Positions 5,527 through 5,690 of a DNA stretch of 5,690 nucleotides are shown here, one piece after another (within the stretch, counting starts at the first letter, position 1; every line of letters starts with the position of its first letter). Both the position numbers and the translations under genes were made by a program. This DNA is from Acidobacteriaceae bacterium (GTDB lineage Bacteria > Acidobacteriota > Terriglobia > Terriglobales > Acidobacteriaceae): positions 6,940 through 12,629 of the forward strand of contig PLKY01000348.1 in assembly GCA_003140785.1 (NCBI GenBank). The letters run 5' to 3'. A model generated the notes under the pieces. The model had not been told where the DNA came from and searched no databases. It worked only from the letters and a program-made list of their open reading frames with translations.

Positions 5527-5690
5527 AAGAGCATAGTTTATGCAAATGTGATCCAGAACACAGCCACACGATGTTAAACCTCCGTACCTTACCTCATCCG
5601 CCGGTGAAACTCCCGATCCGGTTCGCGGCCAGGGACATTCACCGGCGCCCGCAAAGCGAGCGAGGTGGGCATGGGTCATTCCATTTGGCA
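5527..5690. other. Right-edge region with no supported gene
   Basis: No convincing coding region was found. The minus strand has a frame open from the edge (5688) to TAA 5526-5524, 54 codons, with no recognisable protein and no steady codon bias. The plus strand has an ATG near 5671 (MGHSIW...) that leaves the window after six codons. Either could be the edge of a neighbouring gene. The clearest structure is the inverted repeat at 5599-5647. Confidence 0.4.
5599..5647. repeat. 10-bp inverted repeat with 29-nt spacer
   Basis: CGCCGGTGAA (5599-5608) and TTCACCGGCG (5638-5647) are exact reverse complements. No T-run follows on either strand, so this is not a standard terminator. It may be an operator, a structured leader, or part of a dispersed palindromic element. 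Confidence 0.6.

Noticed and set aside
4643..5527. Plus-strand frame of 294 codons opposite the SGNH hydrolase
   Set aside because: Arg-rich, motif-free antisense reading. The minus strand holds all the SGNH catalytic blocks and a signal peptide.
5524..5688. Minus-strand open frame of 54 codons at the right edge
   Set aside because: No recognisable motif and mixed codon usage. It could be the tail of a gene outside the window but cannot be supported.
5648..5690. Possible dispersed repeat or gene start around GCGAGCGAGGTGGGCATGG
   Set aside because: It vaguely resembles intergenic repeats and has a ribosome-site-like GAGGTGG before ATG 5671, but too little sequence remains to decide.

Overview
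The window looks like chromosomal DNA from a GC-rich, Gram-negative-type soil bacterium, most likely an Acidobacteriota (Terriglobia) member. That placement is inferred. It rests on the style of the tRNA-dihydrouridine synthase (e.g. its MTEFTSADGLSRMRESKRRR stretch), on the zinc-type L31, and on a palindromic repeat inside dus that resembles repeats I remember from acidobacterial genomes. No rRNA, tRNA, CRISPR array or insertion sequence was recognised.

Layout. Minus strand, 1-851: the N-terminal 283 residues of a Dus enzyme, running off the left edge. Minus strand, 947-1898: two small genes separated by 1 nt. The upstream one is a HEPN-like helical protein; the downstream one has the outline of a degenerate PD-(D/E)XK nuclease fold. 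Minus strand, 1975-2217: ribosomal protein L31 (rpmE), with a good sigma70-type promoter and a rho-independent terminator. Plus strand, 2416-3162: a two-TM membrane protein with a winged-helix-like C-terminus. Plus strand, 3257-4534: a radical SAM enzyme with an extra C-terminal cysteine set. Minus strand, 4565-5392: an exported SGNH/GDSL hydrolase, convergent with the radical SAM gene. From 5393 to 5690 there is a leader and promoter region plus a stretch with a long inverted repeat and no gene I can support.

How it fits together. dus and rpmE are housekeeping genes. The HEPN/nuclease-fold pair and the membrane protein flank rpmE on both sides. In sampled stretches their GC is nearer 50%, against about 65% in the radical SAM gene, which suggests accessory cargo around a conserved gene. 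The HEPN/nuclease-fold pair is the best candidate for an undescribed two-component (toxin-antitoxin or defence-like) module. The most unusual DNA-level feature is a perfect 10-bp-stem palindrome sitting in frame inside dus, in a segment that looks like an insertion relative to DusB-type enzymes.
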